Translations under genes and position numbers: made by a program | Part shown: positions 22,891-24,396 of the stretch, piece after piece | Layout of the letters: every line of letters begins with the position of its first letter | How positions within the stretch are numbered: the stretch's first letter is position 1 | The notes under the pieces: generated by a model | Database searches by the model: none | The model's input: only the letters and a program-made list of their open reading frames with translations | Told to the model about the DNA's origin: nothing | NCBI GenBank assembly: GCA_002424095.1 | Contig: DIPL01000011.1 | Span: 1-24,396 of the forward strand | Length of the DNA: 24,396 nucleotides | Direction of reading: 5' to 3' | Origin: Christensenella sp. UBA5489 | GTDB lineage: Bacteria > Bacillota > Clostridia > Christensenellales > UBA1242

Positions 22891-22937
22891 ACTCAAAATC
22901 TTGCGAGGGCAACTTCATGTGGGTTCAAGTCCCACCA
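22891..22937 (+). repeat. Right direct repeat (att-like)
   Basis: Identical to 18650-18696 within tRNA-Leu over 47 bases. With the left copy it delimits a 4241-bp segment. Confidence 0.85.
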
Positions 22938-22946
22938 CCGGCACCA
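22891..22946 (+). pseudogene. 3' fragment of tRNA-Leu (anticodon loop to CCA)
   Basis: The fragment covers the anticodon loop, variable arm, T arm, acceptor 3' strand and CCA. The 5' half is absent; upstream is unrelated AT-rich sequence. Its acceptor strand CACCGGC differs at two positions from CATCAGC of the intact gene, yet both can pair with GCTGGTG using one G-U pair. It therefore could be the original host 3' end left behind when an element supplied a replacement. Confidence 0.85.
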
Positions 22947-22951
22947 CAAAC

Positions 22952-22986
22952 TTAAATCCCTTTTAATATAAGGGGGTTATTTTTAT
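22952..22986 (+). terminator. Terminator behind the tRNA-Leu fragment
   Basis: AATCCCTT and AAGGGGGTT form a stem with a T-rich tail. From TTAAA onward it aligns without gaps to the terminator behind the intact tRNA-Leu, matching at roughly five of six positions. Confidence 0.6.
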
Positions 22987-23345
22987 TTCGGAACAAAAAA
23001 CAAGGACATCATTTCTAAAAATGTTCCTTAAAAAGCGGTATCGGTTCAAACTTTTAAACATAAAAAAACGAAAAAAAAATATGTGAAGAAACTTGTGAAT
23101 TTTAAAATAAAATCACATATAAATTTTTATGGTTAAAATATAAAATTGTATCTGAGAATACTAAAAATATTGCATGGAAAAATCACACATTCTTGATGCT
23201 ATAAGTTTTATATTTGAATTTCTCACTTAAAATATTTTATTTGAATTTTATAAAATTTAACTTTTTATTAAGTAAAAGCGGAGAAATCTTTCGCTCAGAT
23301 TTTAAGATTATTTAGAAAAATTATTTAAAATTTTAGTGTTAGTGT
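22987..23345. other. AT-rich gap between tRNA fragment and cas7c
   Basis: No open frame, no CRISPR repeats and no tRNA were found. A weak dyad (GGAACA near 22987 and TGTTCC near 23022) and a weak hairpin with GAGCG/CGCTT arms near 23275-23300, behind cas7c, are the only structures. The genes cas4, cas1 and cas2 that normally follow cas7 in type I-C loci are missing. Confidence 0.6.
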
Positions 23346-24175
23346 TTAACCTTCAAATATTTCTGACTTTAATCCATCAAGTTCATTTAATGAAACTTCT
23401 CCGCTTGCGTCTATTGTTAAACTATCATGCACTTTCGCAGAAGAATACTGCCCTAATTTATTGTTATGCTCCCACCATATAACCTTGATAATTTTCATTG
23501 AGCCACTTGGTCGAGCGGCAGATTCATCACCTACAAACAACGTTTTTAAGGCTTCTTTTATTTGATTTGCATCCTCTTTTGTGAAACCTGTTTTTTCAGC
23601 AAGTTGCGGGCTTATGCTTCCATAAGTAACATACACCGCATTATTAACTCGGTGTTTCATTCCCATAGTATCAGAGGATTTTTCCCTTTTTCGGTTGTTT
23701 CACTGTTTACTGATTTTGTTATCTGAATGGATTCTATCACAACAGGTTCAATGCTAAAAGCAGACTGAATTGTAACTGGTCCACGAATACCGAGAGAAAC
23801 TTCATCTACATCTTTTTTACTTTTAAAAGTAAAAACTTGTCCGAACGCTCTTACATCTAGCCATTTTTCACAAACCTTTTTTGCAATTGTTTCTTTCTCT
23901 TTCTTTTCCTCTGGACTTAATTCTCTTAAATAATCATTAAACCTGTCTGAAAGTGATTTTTTATCATCATCGCAAAAATCATCACTTTGTACAAATATTG
24001 GATTTTCGTTTGCCTGTAAACGGTTTCTGATTTTACGTTTTAAGCAAACGTCCGAAACTTCTCCGAGTCCATCACTTGTTGTTCGTGGGCGGTTTCCTCC
24101 AAGAGGGTCCCCATTAGGATTTGCATTTTTTGCGGAAAACACAACCGCAAAGTCAATTCTATTATTCAATATCAT
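23346..24175 (-). pseudogene. cas7: cas7c (csd2), type I-C Cascade backbone subunit, frameshifted
   Basis: Cas7 subunits coat the crRNA in the type I-C Cascade. The first frame (24175 to 23657) has the Csd2 start FAVVFSAKNANPNGDPLGGN and GLGEVSDVCLKRKIRNR; the second (23666 to 23346) continues with MGMKHRVNNAVYVTYGSISP and QLAEKTGFTKEDANQIKEAL. The expected junction SDTMGMKHRV is present in the second frame, so the break lies at the plus-strand T5 run 23679-23683 (A5 in the coding sense): one missing base there would restore a full protein of about 276 residues. No canonical -1 slippery heptamer fits the reading frame. It is either a real mutation or a sequencing error. The start overlaps the cas8c stop by one base (TAATG), with GGAGG just upstream. 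Confidence 0.88.
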
Positions 24176-24396
24176 TATTTATTTCCTCCATTTTTATTAT
24201 CTTTGTCTTTATTATCATAATTTTTGTTTTTATAAAAAGCATAATTTTGTGCCGAATAACCTAGCAAATATAATGGTGATAGCGGTTTGTTGCTTTCGAA
24301 ATCACCATCTTTAAATGACACCGTGATTTTATCAATTAATTTTAAATAATAAAATGCCTTATCTTCCAAAAATTTTATGTATGGTTCAAGTTTTTG
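24175..24396 (-). CDS. cas8c: cas8c (csd1), C-terminal end, partial
   Basis: Only the last 73 residues are in the window. The text FYYLKLIDKITVSF and PLSPLYLLGYSAQNYAFYK matches the C-terminus of Cas8c/Csd1, the large subunit of the type I-C Cascade that recognises the PAM; family members end in a (F/Y)LLGYYxQ motif. The tail is Asn/Asp/Lys-rich. It overlaps cas7c by one base, as expected in cas5-cas8c-cas7 operons, which settles the subtype. Confidence 0.82.
   Translation of the reverse strand, partial: QKLEPYIKFLEDKAFYYLKLIDKITVSFKDGDFESNKPLSPLYLLGYSAQNYAFYKNKNYDNKDKDNKNGGNK

Noticed and set aside
22697..22918. A 73-codon minus-strand open frame across the island terminator and tRNA fragment
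   Set aside because: It runs through a terminator hairpin and the tRNA repeat, so it is unlikely to code.
22950..23345. CRISPR array of the type I-C system
   Set aside because: No repeated 30-37 base unit was found between cas7c and the tRNA fragment.
23657..23690. Programmed -1 frameshift in cas7c
   Set aside because: The required X-XXY-YYZ heptamer is not in frame (G-AAA-AAT and A-AAA-GGG do not fit), and Cas7c is not known to use frameshifting.

Overview
The window looks like the chromosome of an AT-rich, endospore-forming member of the Clostridia (Bacillota). The evidence is the low GC content, the Bacillota-style neighbourhoods (ylxM-ffh, rpsP-khpA-trmD-rbgA, lepA-hemW) and the sporulation genes spoIVB and a spoIIM-like gene. 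No species can be named from the sequence.

Positions 1-18266 are host backbone, all on the minus strand. Read in the direction of transcription, the order is: a small three-helix membrane protein; DNA polymerase I; SpoIVB peptidase; a SpoIIM-like protein; purine nucleoside phosphorylase; a DacF-type D,D-carboxypeptidase, ended by a good terminator; a site-2 protease; ScpA; LepA; HemW; YlxM-Ffh with its own promoter; ribosomal protein S16, KhpA, TrmD, RbgA and YraN; tRNA-Glu(CTC); an unrecognised protein with protein-kinase-like spacing of key residues; and the start of a YkvI-like membrane protein. These genes serve translation, ribosome and SRP assembly, chromosome maintenance and sporulation.

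At 18620 the orientation flips. A complete tRNA-Leu(CAA) gene is followed 4241 bp later by a second copy of only its 3' part (47 identical bases, then a diverged acceptor end and a related terminator). This is what integration of a mobile element into a tRNA gene leaves behind. Between the copies lie a decayed RhuM-family fragment and a tight three-gene operon with its own strong promoter, operator-like dyad and terminator: a HisRS-fold protein without an anticodon-binding domain, a HisRS with a shortened anticodon-binding domain, and an isoprenyl-diphosphate-synthase-fold protein whose second metal motif reads NDxxG and whose IPP-binding Lys/Arg are missing. There is no integrase. This operon is the best candidate in the window for an undescribed system. 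Its function cannot be told from sequence; a small-molecule pathway using activated histidine, resistance to a HisRS inhibitor, or a defence or modification function are all only inferences.

Beyond the right tRNA copy, on the minus strand, is the end of a type I-C CRISPR-Cas operon: the C-terminus of cas8c and a cas7c broken by a one-base frameshift. No cas4-cas1-cas2 and no CRISPR array follow it before the tRNA fragment, so the locus looks truncated and decaying.
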